Assembly: GCA_017398685.1 (NCBI GenBank)
Contig: JAFQFH010000011.1
Location: 1-64,000 of the forward strand
Length of the DNA stretch: 64,000 bases
DNA from: Oscillospiraceae bacterium
GTDB lineage: Bacteria > Bacillota > Clostridia > Oscillospirales > Oscillospiraceae
Direction of reading: 5' to 3'
Shown: one piece after another, positions 1 to 8,235 of the stretch
Layout: each line of letters starts with the position of its first letter
Numbering within the stretch: the stretch's first letter is position 1
Translations under genes and position numbers: made by a program
Notes under the pieces: model-generated
What the model saw: only the letters and a program-made list of their open reading frames with translations
Databases searched by the model: none
Told to the model about the DNA's origin: nothing

Positions 1-108
1 ATCGGTGCGCTTTGCAGCTTCAACGATGGTCTCGGCAGCCTTGTCGATGAGCTGGTGATCGTATGCCTTCAGGCGGATACGGATCATGTTCTTGTTGGTG
101 CTTGCCAT
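1..108 (-). CDS. rpsJ: 30S ribosomal protein S10, N-terminal part (cut by window edge)
   Basis: The minus-strand frame begins [20 protein letters not shown] and runs off the left edge after 36 residues. The [14 protein letters not shown] core and the following [10 protein letters not shown] are the conserved start of bacterial S10, a 30S head protein that also acts in transcription antitermination as NusE. An AGGAG lies 7 nt before the ATG. In Firmicutes rpsJ opens the long S10-spc ribosomal operon, so the rest of that operon is expected to the left. A long leader with its own promoter precedes it. Confidence 0.95.
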   Translation of the reverse strand, partial: MASTNKNMIRIRLKAYDHQLIDKAAETIVEAAKRTD

Positions 109-411
109 GTGTTTTCTCCTTTTTTCGTACGTTTTGCGGCGGCATTGGGACCGCCCTCATTATGCGTACGGATGAAGCCCGTAGTTCCTGTACACACTAC
201 CGTGCGTATCAGGCCGCGTCCGAAAAACAAACCGGCCTTTTGAGCCGGTCTGACCTCCCGTCCGCGCGATATACGCGTGTGTTGGGAAGGCTTCAGCCGC
301 CCGATTGTGTGCCGGAAACAACCGACACCGGACATACTCCACGAAAGTTACCTCATTTCTGAGCAATCTCCCGCTTCTTCGCATAATACGCCTGTGCTTA
401 CGCACGCGCGC
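109..411 (-). promoter_or_regulatory. Long structured 5' leader of the rpsJ operon
   Basis: About 300 nt lie between the predicted transcription start (near 411) and the rpsJ ATG, and no credible ORF fills them. The leader contains a terminator-like hairpin (222-249). Nearer the gene it has a GGCGG/CCGCC hairpin and paired ACGG/CCGT segments (about 130-215). Ribosomal operons are often autoregulated by a ribosomal protein that binds such leaders. I do not recognise a specific leader class, so the regulatory role is inference from length, structure and position. Confidence 0.5.
222..249 (-). terminator. Terminator-like hairpin inside the rpsJ leader (possible attenuator)
   Basis: Read on the minus strand, ACCGGC and GCCGGT pair around a 7-nt loop and are followed by TTTGTTTTTC. 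The site lies 114 nt before rpsJ and about 160 nt after the predicted start of transcription. It would therefore stop the operon early unless read through. Confidence 0.55.
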
Positions 412-417
412 TCCATT

Positions 418-446
418 AATATAACAGTAATACCGCCTCATGTCAA
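418..446 (-). promoter_or_regulatory. Sigma-A-type promoter for the rpsJ operon
   Basis: On the minus strand TTGACA (446-441) is followed after 17 nt by TATATT (423-418). This is the only near-consensus promoter seen upstream of rpsJ. Confidence 0.7.
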
Positions 447-571
447 GGAATATTTTTGTTATTTTCACAGAAATTTTTATAAAAACTTTGTGCAGGATGA
501 CAAGCCTGCCAAAGGCGCAAAATATTGTGGTTTTTCGCACAACGGCATCTATATGGAGATGAAACGCACAG

Positions 572-601
572 TTGTATTTATTGTGCGGGCTGTGATATAA
601 T
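572..601 (+). promoter_or_regulatory. Promoter for the DUF6056 membrane protein
   Basis: TTGTAT (572-577), an 18-nt spacer and TATAAT (596-601) lie about 40 nt before the start codon. Between this site and the divergent rpsJ promoter (447-571) I see only AT-rich spacer. Confidence 0.55.
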
Positions 602-643
602 TCCATATTATTATAATGGTAAGAAAGCGAAGGATCCCTCTAC

Positions 644-1972
644 ATGAATTCAGATACACGCAGCATACCGTGCACCTTGCGCAGCTACAGATATGTGTGC
701 GCTGCACTTGCGCTTATATTCCTTTTGATGCTGGTGCTCAATTTCCTCACGCCGCTGGTCAGTGACGATTATGCCTACTGCTTCAGCTTTGTGGACTGGG
801 AGCGGATAGAGAGCGTGGGTGAAATATTCCCTTCCATGAAGATGCACAGGGAATATGCCAACGGCAGAGTGGTGGCCCACTTTTTTGCCCAGCTGTTCCT
901 TTTGATGCCAAAGGCCGTTTTCAATGTGGTAAACGCCCTTGTGAGCGCAGCTATCTTCTTACTGATGCTTGGCATATGCGGCTTTGACAGGCCGGGAAAG
1001 AGTCTTTTCCTGCTGGTATGCGCTTTTATGCTGGTGTGGTATTTCACGCCGGACTTCGGTCAGGTATTTTTGTGGCTGGACGGTTCCTGCAACTATTCCT
1101 GGGCCATTTTCTTCTCTCTTTTGTTCCTCTTCCCCTATTTCAGACTTTACAGCAAAGGTGAGACTTTTTCAAAAGTCTGGCTGGCTCTGCCCTTCCTCCT
1201 GGTGTCCCCGCTGGCAGGCGCTTACTCTGAAAGCGCTTCCTGCGCCATGCTGTTTATGGCTTTCTGTTTTCTTATCATAAGCCGCATCCGCCACGGGAAA
1301 ACGCCCGCCGTTCTTGTACTGGGCTTTATCCTGGCCTGCGCCGGTTTCCTGTACATGATGACCTCCCCCATCGAGGCCAGCGCCAAGGCCGTATTCTCCC
1401 CCGGTCAGGTGCTTTTCAACTTTAACTACATATTCATGAGCTTCCGCTATTATCAGGCAGGGATACACTGCATTTTCGCTGCGGTTCTGGCGCTTGCGCT
1501 GATGCTGAAGGCGGACAGGGAGAAGATCATACTGGCCCTTTTGTTCTACGCCGGCGGTTTTGTTTCCGCTGCGGTGTTCTCCTTCTCCTCCTACTTCCCG
1601 CCCAGAGCCCTCTGCCCCATAAGCTGCTACGCCGCGCTGGCTATAATACTGCTGATCTCCGCTGTCTGGGACAAGGGAGAGATAAAATGGCTGGGTGTGG
1701 CCGCTGCAGTGATGGGTATGCTGTTCATCTTCGAGCTTGTCACCGGCGTATACGACATCGCCCGGGTCTACGACCAGTCAGTGCAGCGTGAGGCTATCAT
1801 AGCTCAGGCCAAGGCTCAGGGGGAAAACCATGTGGCACTCCCGGCCTACGACACCCTCACCAAGTACAGCGCCCCTTACGGGCTTGAGGATGTAAATGAA
1901 TACTCCGGCAACTGGGTGAACATGAACATGGCAAAATATTACGAATTTGAATACATCGAAAGAGCCGACTGA
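644..1972 (+). CDS. DUF6056-like polytopic membrane protein (putative GT-C glycosyltransferase)
   Basis: The 442-residue protein has about 10-11 hydrophobic segments and resembles the DUF6056 / GtrII-like membrane family. After the first segment comes an acidic pair in an extracytoplasmic loop (PLVSDDYAYC, about residues 45-54). That is the place where GT-C enzymes carry their catalytic or metal-binding acids. A WLDGSCNYSWA motif follows near residue 150. The C-terminus is a short soluble tail. GT-C proteins move sugars from lipid carriers onto surface polymers; that role is inferred, since members are mostly uncharacterised. An AAGGA lies about 12 nt upstream of the ATG. The gene stands alone and ends in a strong terminator. 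Confidence 0.75.
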   Translation: MNSDTRSIPCTLRSYRYVCAALALIFLLMLVLNFLTPLVSDDYAYCFSFVDWERIESVGEIFPSMKMHREYANGRVVAHFFAQLFLLMPKAVFNVVNALVSAAIFLLMLGICGFDRPGKSLFLLVCAFMLVWYFTPDFGQVFLWLDGSCNYSWAIFFSLLFLFPYFRLYSKGETFSKVWLALPFLLVSPLAGAYSESASCAMLFMAFCFLIISRIRHGKTPAVLVLGFILACAGFLYMMTSPIEASAKAVFSPGQVLFNFNYIFMSFRYYQAGIHCIFAAVLALALMLKADREKIILALLFYAGGFVSAAVFSFSSYFPPRALCPISCYAALAIILLISAVWDKGEIKWLGVAAAVMGMLFIFELVTGVYDIARVYDQSVQREAIIAQAKAQGENHVALPAYDTLTKYSAPYGLEDVNEYSGNWVNMNMAKYYEFEYIERAD

Positions 1973-1983
1973 GGCAACAAAAA

Positions 1984-2010
1984 CCCGACGGAAAATCCGT
2001 CGGGTTTTTT
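1984..2010. terminator. Bidirectional intrinsic terminator
   Basis: CCCGACGG and CCGTCGGG pair around AAAAT, with TTTTTT on the plus side and a mirrored run of T on the minus side. It serves the DUF6056 gene and the convergent LysR-type ORF, whose stop abuts it. Confidence 0.9.
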
Positions 2011-2288
2011 CAGTGTTTATCCTGTGTTTCAGATGCGGCCTTCACCCGCTCCACACTTTCGTCCATAGCCCTCAGAAGCTTCTCAGCTTCCTCCAGCATG
2101 ACCTGTCCTGCCGGTGTAAGCGCAACAATGTGGTTATTTCGCTCAAAAAGCTTCACGTCCAGTTCCTTTTCCAGCGCGGAAACTGCCCGGCTTGTGGTGG
2201 AGTGGCTGATGTAAAGCTTTCTTGCCGCTTCGCTGAAGCTTTTGTATTTGGCCACCGCAGCAAATATCCTCAGCTGCTCGCTTTCCAT
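2010..2288 (-). CDS. Stand-alone LysR-type helix-turn-helix protein (no effector domain)
   Basis: The 92 residues match only the N-terminal winged helix-turn-helix of LysR regulators: LRIFAAVAKYKSFSEAARKL, then STTSRAVSALEKEL and LFERN, then a short linker helix. LysR proteins are normally about 300 residues with a periplasmic-binding-like effector domain, which is absent here. The reading frame ends cleanly 1 nt from a terminator, so it is not obviously a recent truncation. The ATG lies 1 nt after the cdd stop and has no good SD, which suggests translational coupling. It may bind DNA constitutively or be a domesticated remnant. No target is evident. Confidence 0.75.
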   Translation of the reverse strand: MESEQLRIFAAVAKYKSFSEAARKLYISHSTTSRAVSALEKELDVKLFERNNHIVALTPAGQVMLEEAEKLLRAMDESVERVKAASETQDKH

Positions 2289-2289
2289 A

Positions 2290-2670
2290 TCAGTAATCGA
2301 AGGCGTGGGGCATGAGCGCGGAGAGCTTGTAGCTTACGTAGCGGTCGCCGGCCTTGGAGCAGAGTATCTCCATGTCAGGAGAAAACTCGTGGAGAAACTG
2401 GCGGCAGGCTCCGCAGGGAGTGGGCCAGTTTTCGCTGTCGGCAAAGATGGCCACGCGCTTGAAGCTGCGGTGTCCTTCGCTGACGGCCTTGCAGCAGGCG
2501 GTGCGCTCTGCGCAGATGGTGCTGCCGAGAGCTGCGTTTTCCACGTTGCAGCCGGTAAATACGGTGCCGTCTTCACATTCCAGAGCTGCCCCCACAGGGA
2601 AGCGGGAATAGGGCACGTATGCGTTCATGGACGCCTTTTTTGCCAGGGACAAAAGTTCTCTGTCAGTCAT
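2290..2670 (-). CDS. cdd: Cytidine deaminase
   Basis: This 126-residue protein has the usual length of tetrameric bacterial cytidine deaminases, which convert (deoxy)cytidine to (deoxy)uridine in pyrimidine salvage. The zinc site is visible as C53-A-E55 (in TICAERTA) and C86-G-A-C89 (in TPCGACRQF). The substrate loop FPVGAAL and the NVENAALGST segment are also present. GGGAG lies 8 nt before the ATG. It sits in a minus-strand run with the solute-binding lipoprotein upstream and the LysR-like ORF 1 nt downstream. Other nucleoside salvage genes (deoD, udk, tdk) are 10 kb away. Confidence 0.95.
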   Translation of the reverse strand: MTDRELLSLAKKASMNAYVPYSRFPVGAALECEDGTVFTGCNVENAALGSTICAERTACCKAVSEGHRSFKRVAIFADSENWPTPCGACRQFLHEFSPDMEILCSKAGDRYVSYKLSALMPHAFDY

Positions 2671-2708
2671 TTTTATATCTCCCTTTCCTCTTTGTATTGA
2701 TAAATTTT

Positions 2709-4379
2709 TTATTCTACAAATTCCCAGTTCATAAAGTCATAGAGGGGATTGCCATAGTTTGCGTTGACGCCCTTGACAACTCCTCTGTGACAGATGATCT
2801 GCTGCTTTTCAAAGCCGATGGGGATGAGCATGGCATTCTGGGCCACAAAGTCCGCCAGGTTCCGGAAAAGCACGGGGCGGTCCGCTTCTCTGGCGGCAAG
2901 GTAGTTGTTGACATAGGTGATGTAGCTTGTATCGGTGGAGCGGGAGAAGTTGAGGTTGTTGCCCGGCTCATCCTCGTCCCTGACCTGCACAAGCTCGGTA
3001 ATGTCAAAATTATTGCGCAGCTTTATCTCGCCGTAGTAAAGGTCAAAGTCCCCTTCTTCCAGAGCCGTGAGATACTTGTCCCACGAAAGCTCCTTTACCG
3101 TGACCTTCAGGCCCAGCGTGGCCATATCCTCGGCAAACTGGCGGACAACGCCGGTCTTTGCGCTGGAGTCAGAGCAGACTACGAAGATAAGCTCAATCTC
3201 CTGCGGTGTGCCGGACATATACTCCAGCATACCGTCTCCGTCATAGTCCTGCACACCGGCGTTCTCCATAACGGTCTTGCACATATCAAGGTCATACACC
3301 AAGTTGTTTGCAAGTTCGGTGGGGTAATCGGCGCAGGTGGGGTACATGGCCACGGGAGAGGCCACCGCGTTGCCGTGGAGCAGATCCACGAAATTGGAGC
3401 GGTCAAAGGCAAAGTTCATGGCGTAGCGGAAGTTTGAGTACTTGCCCAGTACACCCATCTCGTTGAAAACCACATAGTGAAGGTTTGTGGTGGGGTAGGT
3501 ATGTATTTCGTTGGTACTGGCGTAGCCCAGGTTTGTGTAGCTGGAGGGGTCGTTGATGACCACATCTATAAGAGAGTCCTCAAAGGCGGAGATGACGCTG
3601 CCTGCATCGGTATACTCCTTAAGATATATAACATCCACCGGGTGCTCATACTCGGCGTGGAGTATCTGCTGGGCGTTGCCCTCCTCCTCGGCATCACCTG
3701 CAAGGGCAAAGCCGGACTCGCTCTCTTCCTCCTCTTCCTCATCCTCCTCCGGTTCTATGGGGGGACCTACATAGCCCTCATAGGGGATAAGCTGGGTATG
3801 GTCCTCGTTGTACATATAGGGGCCGGAGCCGCCGGGGTAATCCTCCCCGTGGGTGCCGTACTGGATGACGGGGATATTGAGAAGCTTCATAAACTGGGCA
3901 TCACCTATGCCAAGGGTCACATATAGCTTGTCATCGGTGTAGGATGCGCCCTGAAAGCTGGCAAAACGGCCGGAAAACCTGTCAGAAGTGACGGCCCGCT
4001 CAAGGGAATAGCGCAGGTCGCGGCCTGTAACGGGAGTGCCGTCATGGAAGGTGTGGCTGTTGTCGATGGTGAATATCCAGCTTTTGAAGTCCTCTGAATA
4101 GTCCCAGTCTACTATAATATTCTTTATGACATTGAAATCATTGTCCAGCTCCACCATGTTCTCGTACACCAGTGAGCACACCAGCTGATTGGAGTGGTTG
4201 GTGGCGATTATGGGGTTGAAGCTGTACTGGGAGTCAGAGTTGAGCGAAAACACATCGTCTGCGGCGGCTGAGCGCTCCACGTCCTTGCCGCCGGTGGACT
4301 CGGGAATATTGTCGTATGTAAGGGTGGAGGGGTTGGAGGCACAGGAGGCGCAGGCAAAAAGCATGGAAAGCGCCAGCAT
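2709..4379 (-). CDS. ABC transporter solute-binding lipoprotein, peptide/nickel (family 5) type
   Basis: The protein is a family-5 extracellular solute-binding protein: SFNPIIATNHSNQLVCSLVYENMVELD, then WIFTIDNSHTFHDGTPVTGRDLRYSLERAV and GSGPYMY, all typical of OppA/DppA-like receptors. The N-terminus is hydrophobic with lipobox-like ACASC, so it should be anchored outside the membrane. An acidic, low-complexity insert (EPEEDEEEEEESES, about residues 210-223) interrupts the fold. No permease or ATPase genes are nearby, so the partner transporter is unknown. The listed ATG lacks an SD and gives no basic n-region. GGGGAGG at 4410-4416 instead points to an ATA (4400) or ATT (4406) start that adds KR residues before the hydrophobic core. 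Confidence 0.85.
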   Translation of the reverse strand: MLALSMLFACASCASNPSTLTYDNIPESTGGKDVERSAAADDVFSLNSDSQYSFNPIIATNHSNQLVCSLVYENMVELDNDFNVIKNIIVDWDYSEDFKSWIFTIDNSHTFHDGTPVTGRDLRYSLERAVTSDRFSGRFASFQGASYTDDKLYVTLGIGDAQFMKLLNIPVIQYGTHGEDYPGGSGPYMYNEDHTQLIPYEGYVGPPIEPEEDEEEEEESESGFALAGDAEEEGNAQQILHAEYEHPVDVIYLKEYTDAGSVISAFEDSLIDVVINDPSSYTNLGYASTNEIHTYPTTNLHYVVFNEMGVLGKYSNFRYAMNFAFDRSNFVDLLHGNAVASPVAMYPTCADYPTELANNLVYDLDMCKTVMENAGVQDYDGDGMLEYMSGTPQEIELIFVVCSDSSAKTGVVRQFAEDMATLGLKVTVKELSWDKYLTALEEGDFDLYYGEIKLRNNFDITELVQVRDEDEPGNNLNFSRSTDTSYITYVNNYLAAREADRPVLFRNLADFVAQNAMLIPIGFEKQQIICHRGVVKGVNANYGNPLYDFMNWEFVE

Positions 4380-4416
4380 GATGCAAATATATCTTTTTAT
4401 CTCAATCGTCCTCCCC

Positions 4417-5211
4417 TCAGTCCAGCACTATGACTGCCGCCTGACTGCCCCTTCTGCCCTTGGTATAGCGGTGGGACCAGTACTTTTCGTGGCTGCACAT
4501 GGTGCATTCCTCGCTTATGTCTATATTTTCCGGCAAAAGCCCCAGCTTTTCAAGACGGCGGGCATTGGCGGTGCGAAGATCCACCAGATACTTGCCGTCA
4601 GAACGCAGTGTCCACAGGCCCTCGGTGTCCCCGTCCAGATATTTTTCAATGGCATCGGGTACATCCCGGTCTGTTTCAAAGCAGCATTTGCCGATGGCAG
4701 CGCCCATTGCGGCGCATATCTTCTCAGGCTTTGCGCCCAGAGCGCACATCTTCTCAACGGTGTTGCCCAGAATGTCCGCAACCGAGCTTCTCCAGCCGCA
4801 GTGCACAGCGGCGATAACACCGTTTTCACTGTCGCAGAGCAAGGCAGGCACACAGTCTGCCACAAAGCACATGATGGGAAGGCTCCGCTCCGTGGTTATT
4901 ATGCCGTCAGCCTCGTAGGGCACCTTGGACATGCACTTGTGCTTATCCTCCATGGTAACCACGCGCACCTCGTTGCCGTGTACCTGCAAGGTGACAGCGC
5001 AGTCATCTATGCCCGCGCCCATAAGCTCGCAGACACGGCGGTAGTTTTCACGCACAGCCTCCGGGTCATCGCCCCGGTTGGAGCCAAGGTTGAGGCTGTA
5101 GAAATCCCCCGTGCTCACGCCGCCGTACCTTGTGGTAAAGGCGTGGCGGGCGGCTATCTTGTCCGAGCGCATATAGATGAGCCCATTTTTTTCTTCCTGT
5201 ACAAAAGACAT
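4417..5211 (-). CDS. pgeF: Peptidoglycan editing factor / YfiH-type multicopper oxidoreductase-fold protein
   Basis: The 264 residues match the YfiH/PgeF (former laccase-domain) family, enzymes with purine-nucleoside phosphorylase or deaminase activity that also safeguard peptidoglycan precursor composition in E. coli. The metal-site motifs are present: TLQVHGNEV, FVADCVPALLCD and AAVHCGWRSS. The C-terminal MCSHEKYWSHRY...GRRGSQAAVI is also typical. GAGG lies 8 nt before the ATG. The stop is followed immediately by the SD of the solute-binding protein. It follows secA by 108 nt containing two palindromes. Confidence 0.92.
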   Translation of the reverse strand: MSFVQEEKNGLIYMRSDKIAARHAFTTRYGGVSTGDFYSLNLGSNRGDDPEAVRENYRRVCELMGAGIDDCAVTLQVHGNEVRVVTMEDKHKCMSKVPYEADGIITTERSLPIMCFVADCVPALLCDSENGVIAAVHCGWRSSVADILGNTVEKMCALGAKPEKICAAMGAAIGKCCFETDRDVPDAIEKYLDGDTEGLWTLRSDGKYLVDLRTANARRLEKLGLLPENIDISEECTMCSHEKYWSHRYTKGRRGSQAAVIVLD

Positions 5212-5227
5212 TGTTTATCCTCGCATG

Positions 5228-5250
5228 CGGCGGGAGCAAGCCCCCGCCCT
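5228..5250. repeat. GC-rich REP-like palindrome between secA and pgeF
   Basis: GGCGGGAGC and GCCCCCGCC form an imperfect inverted repeat around AA, 18 nt upstream of the pgeF start. It resembles dispersed palindromes common in Oscillospirales intergenic DNA; that link is recalled, not tested. It could also form an mRNA hairpin just before the pgeF SD. Confidence 0.5.
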
Positions 5251-5289
5251 ACATTATATACTATTCGTTGCGTCCGCAGCTCGTCCTCT

Positions 5290-5317
5290 CAAAACCGAAG
5301 CGAATGCTTCGGTTTTG
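5290..5317 (-). repeat. Palindromic hairpin after secA
   Basis: CAAAACCGAAGC and GCTTCGGTTTTG pair perfectly around GAAT directly after the secA stop. No long T run follows, so it is a weak terminator or an RNA-stabilising hairpin. Its TCAAAACC core is shared with the palindromes between tRNA genes at 53 kb. Confidence 0.6.
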
Positions 5318-5319
5318 TA

Positions 5320-8091
5320 TCACTCATTCCTGCCGCAGCATTCCTTATACTTGAGGCGGCGGCTGCCGTCTTCCTTCATCTTGCCGCAGGGGCAGGGGTC
5401 GTTGCGGCCGGGCTTGGGCGCTTTCTTCACCGGCTTTTTCTTCACAGGCTCCCCACCCACGTTGGCGGCGGCGTTTTTGGCCACGGCCTTGCGCTCGATG
5501 GGAGCTTCCCTTCTGACCTGCACGGTGAAAAGGCGGCGGACAGTCTCCTCCCGGATACCCTGAACCATGCCCTCGAACATCTCAAAGCCCTCGTGCTTGT
5601 ATGCGTCAATGGGCTTTACAGAGCCGTAGCCGCGAAGGCCGATACCCCGTTTAAGCTCAGCCATGGCGTCGATATGGTCCATCCAGTACTCATCCACCAC
5701 GCGCAGCATCACAACCCGCTCCAGCTCACGCATCAGGGGTGCGCCGTTTGTGGCAGGGCCGAAAGCCGCTTCACGGGCGGCATAGACTCTGGCTGCAATG
5801 TCGTTTGCGGCCTTGCTGACGGCCTCGGGCTTTGCATGAGCGCCGAAGCTTTCTATCTTCAAAGCCCCTCTGGGCATAAACAGCTTTTCAAAGGGGGCAA
5901 GAGCATCGTCCAGCATCTGCTGGTTTTCGGCTGCCGCGCCGCCCAGCCCGTCCATGACGGTGCTGCTGACAAACTGCTCTATCATGGAGCTTATCTGCTC
6001 TCTTATATCCTCCCCGTCCAGAACCTTGCGGCGCTCACCGTAGATGATTTCGCGCTGCTTGTTCATAACGTCATCATACTCAAGAACGCTCTTTCTGGTC
6101 TGGAAGTTGCGGCTTTCCACAGTCTTCTGGGCCTGCTCGATGGCGTTGGAGAGCATCTTGTGGTCAAGGGGCATATCCTCTTCCACATTGAGAGCCTCCA
6201 TCATATTCATAATACGCTCAGAGCCGAAAAGGCGCATGATATCGTCGGTCAGTGCCAGATAGAAGCGGCTTTCGCCCTCGTCGCCCTGACGGCCGGCACG
6301 GCCTCGGAGCTGGTTGTCGATACGTCTGGACTCGTGGCGCTCGGTGCCAAGGATGAAAAGGCCGCCTGCTGCCTTGACCTTCTCGGCCTCGGCGTTGGTG
6401 ACGAGCTTGTGAGCCGCCAGACGCTCTGCAAACATAGCCCGGGCTGCGATTATCTGCTCATCATCGGTGTCGGCAAAGCCGGTGGCCTCGGCAATGACAT
6501 TGTCCTCAAAGCCTGCCTTTCTCAGATCGGTCTTGGCAAGAAACTCCGCGTTGCCGCCCAGCACAATGTCCGTGCCGCGGCCTGCCATATTGGTGGCGAT
6601 GGTGACAGCGCCCAGCTTGCCCGCCTGAGCCACTATCTCCGCTTCCTTCTCGTGGTACTTGGCGTTTAGCACCGTGTGGGGTATGCCCCGGCGCTTGAGA
6701 AGGGAGGATATATACTCACTTTTTTCTATTGAAACTGTACCCACCAGCACAGGCTGTCCCTTCTGGTAGCACTGGGCGATCTGCTCGATGATGGCGCGGT
6801 TTTTGCCCTGCTCGTTCTTGAAAACCACATCGGAATGATCCTGACGGATGACGGGCTTATTTGTGGGGATCTCCACAATATCCAGCCGGTAGATGGCCTC
6901 AAACTCCTCAGCTTCGGTGACGGCTGTGCCGGTCATGCCGGAGAGCTTGTCATAAAGGCGGAAGTAGTTCTGGAAGGTGATGGTGGCAAGGGTCTTGTTC
7001 TCCTTTTGCACATCCACATGCTCCTTGGCCTCGATAGCCTGATGGAGACCTTCGGAATAGCGCCTGCCCAGCATGAGGCGGCCCGTGAACTCGTCAACGA
7101 TGATGATCTCGCCGTCCTTGACGATGTAGTCTATATCCCGCTTCATGATGCCGTGGGCCTTGAGGGCCTGATTTATATGGTGGGTGAGGGTGGCGTTTTC
7201 CATATCAGCCAGATTTTCAAGGCCGAAGGCCCGCTCAGCCCGCTCCACGCCTCTGGCAGTGAGAGTGGCTGTCTTGGCCTTTTCGTCCACCACGTAATCC
7301 ACATCCTCGGCCTCGTGCTCCTCTTCCTTCTCGTCAACAGAGGCATAGACCACTTTTTTCAGCCTTCTCACAAAATCGTCGGCCTGACGGTAAAGGTCGG
7401 TGCTCTCGTCGCCCTGACCGGAGATGATAAGAGGGGTTCTGGCCTCGTCTATGAGGATGGAGTCCACCTCGTCAACTATGGCGAAGCTGTGACCGCGCTG
7501 CACCATATGCTCCTTGTAGAGAGCCATATTGTCACGGAGATAGTCAAAGCCCATTTCATTGTTGGTGCCGTAGGTGATGTCGCAGTTATATGCCGCGCGG
7601 CGCTCGTCATTTTCAAGGCCGTGGACGATGAGGCCCACGGAAAGGCCCATGAAACGGTGCACCTTGCCCATCCACTCGCTGTCACGACGGGCCAGATAGT
7701 CGTTGACGGTGACTATGTGCACGCCCTTGCCTGCAAGGGCGTTGAGGTAGGCGGGCAGAACCGCCACAAGGGTCTTGCCTTCGCCGGTCTTCATTTCGGC
7801 GATGCGGCCCTGATGCAAAACAATGCCGCCTATAAGCTGCACTCTGAAAGGCTTCATACCCAGAACACGCCAGGAGGCTTCCCTCGCGGCAGCAAAAGCC
7901 TCGGGCAGAATATCGTCCAGCGTCTCGCCCTGGGCAAGGCGGGCTTTGAATTCCTCAGTCTTGCCGCGAAGCTGGGCATCAGTGAGCTTGGAATAAGGCT
8001 CGTCCAGCTTTTCTATGGCATCGGCAATGGGGTATATCCTCTTGAGCTCTCTATCCGAATAGCTTCCGAACAGTTTATTTAAAAGACCCAT
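5320..8091 (-). CDS. secA: Preprotein translocase ATPase SecA
   Basis: The 923 residues span a complete SecA, the ATPase motor that drives preproteins through SecYEG. Walker A is MKTGEGKT at about 100-107, the [15 protein letters not shown] motif follows, and the second helicase motor carries [16 protein letters not shown] and [11 protein letters not shown]. The C-terminus ends in a SEC-C zinc motif ([17 protein letters not shown]...CC), which binds SecB or ribosomes in other bacteria. An expanded acidic segment ([14 protein letters not shown]) lies between the DEVD motif and helicase motif III. The start follows a weak purine-rich site. It heads the minus-strand group secA-pgeF-SBP-cdd and is divergent from the DUF1846 gene. 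Confidence 0.98.
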   Translation of the reverse strand: MGLLNKLFGSYSDRELKRIYPIADAIEKLDEPYSKLTDAQLRGKTEEFKARLAQGETLDDILPEAFAAAREASWRVLGMKPFRVQLIGGIVLHQGRIAEMKTGEGKTLVAVLPAYLNALAGKGVHIVTVNDYLARRDSEWMGKVHRFMGLSVGLIVHGLENDERRAAYNCDITYGTNNEMGFDYLRDNMALYKEHMVQRGHSFAIVDEVDSILIDEARTPLIISGQGDESTDLYRQADDFVRRLKKVVYASVDEKEEEHEAEDVDYVVDEKAKTATLTARGVERAERAFGLENLADMENATLTHHINQALKAHGIMKRDIDYIVKDGEIIIVDEFTGRLMLGRRYSEGLHQAIEAKEHVDVQKENKTLATITFQNYFRLYDKLSGMTGTAVTEAEEFEAIYRLDIVEIPTNKPVIRQDHSDVVFKNEQGKNRAIIEQIAQCYQKGQPVLVGTVSIEKSEYISSLLKRRGIPHTVLNAKYHEKEAEIVAQAGKLGAVTIATNMAGRGTDIVLGGNAEFLAKTDLRKAGFEDNVIAEATGFADTDDEQIIAARAMFAERLAAHKLVTNAEAEKVKAAGGLFILGTERHESRRIDNQLRGRAGRQGDEGESRFYLALTDDIMRLFGSERIMNMMEALNVEEDMPLDHKMLSNAIEQAQKTVESRNFQTRKSVLEYDDVMNKQREIIYGERRKVLDGEDIREQISSMIEQFVSSTVMDGLGGAAAENQQMLDDALAPFEKLFMPRGALKIESFGAHAKPEAVSKAANDIAARVYAAREAAFGPATNGAPLMRELERVVMLRVVDEYWMDHIDAMAELKRGIGLRGYGSVKPIDAYKHEGFEMFEGMVQGIREETVRRLFTVQVRREAPIERKAVAKNAAANVGGEPVKKKPVKKAPKPGRNDPCPCGKMKEDGSRRLKYKECCGRNE

Positions 8092-8166
8092 GGTATCGAC
8101 CTTTCACACGTGATATTTATTCAGTTTCGAGTATAGCATAAAATTATGAATAAAAAAAGTATATTC

Positions 8167-8195
8167 TTGTCCTTATGAAAAAACTGTGATAGAAT
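8167..8195 (+). promoter_or_regulatory. Promoter for the DUF1846 gene
   Basis: TTGTCC (8167-8172), 17 nt, then TAGAAT (8190-8195). The SD GGAGGAAGG follows at 8217-8225. Confidence 0.6.
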
Positions 8196-8235
8196 GCATT
8201 TTTGTAGAACTATGGTGGAGGAAGGTGTTGACACC

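Noticed and set aside
4189..6669. 826-residue plus-strand open frame opposite pgeF and secA
   Set aside because: It is antisense to two clear genes. Its composition (G/A/H/L/V-rich, no domains) is the usual shadow of high-GC coding DNA.
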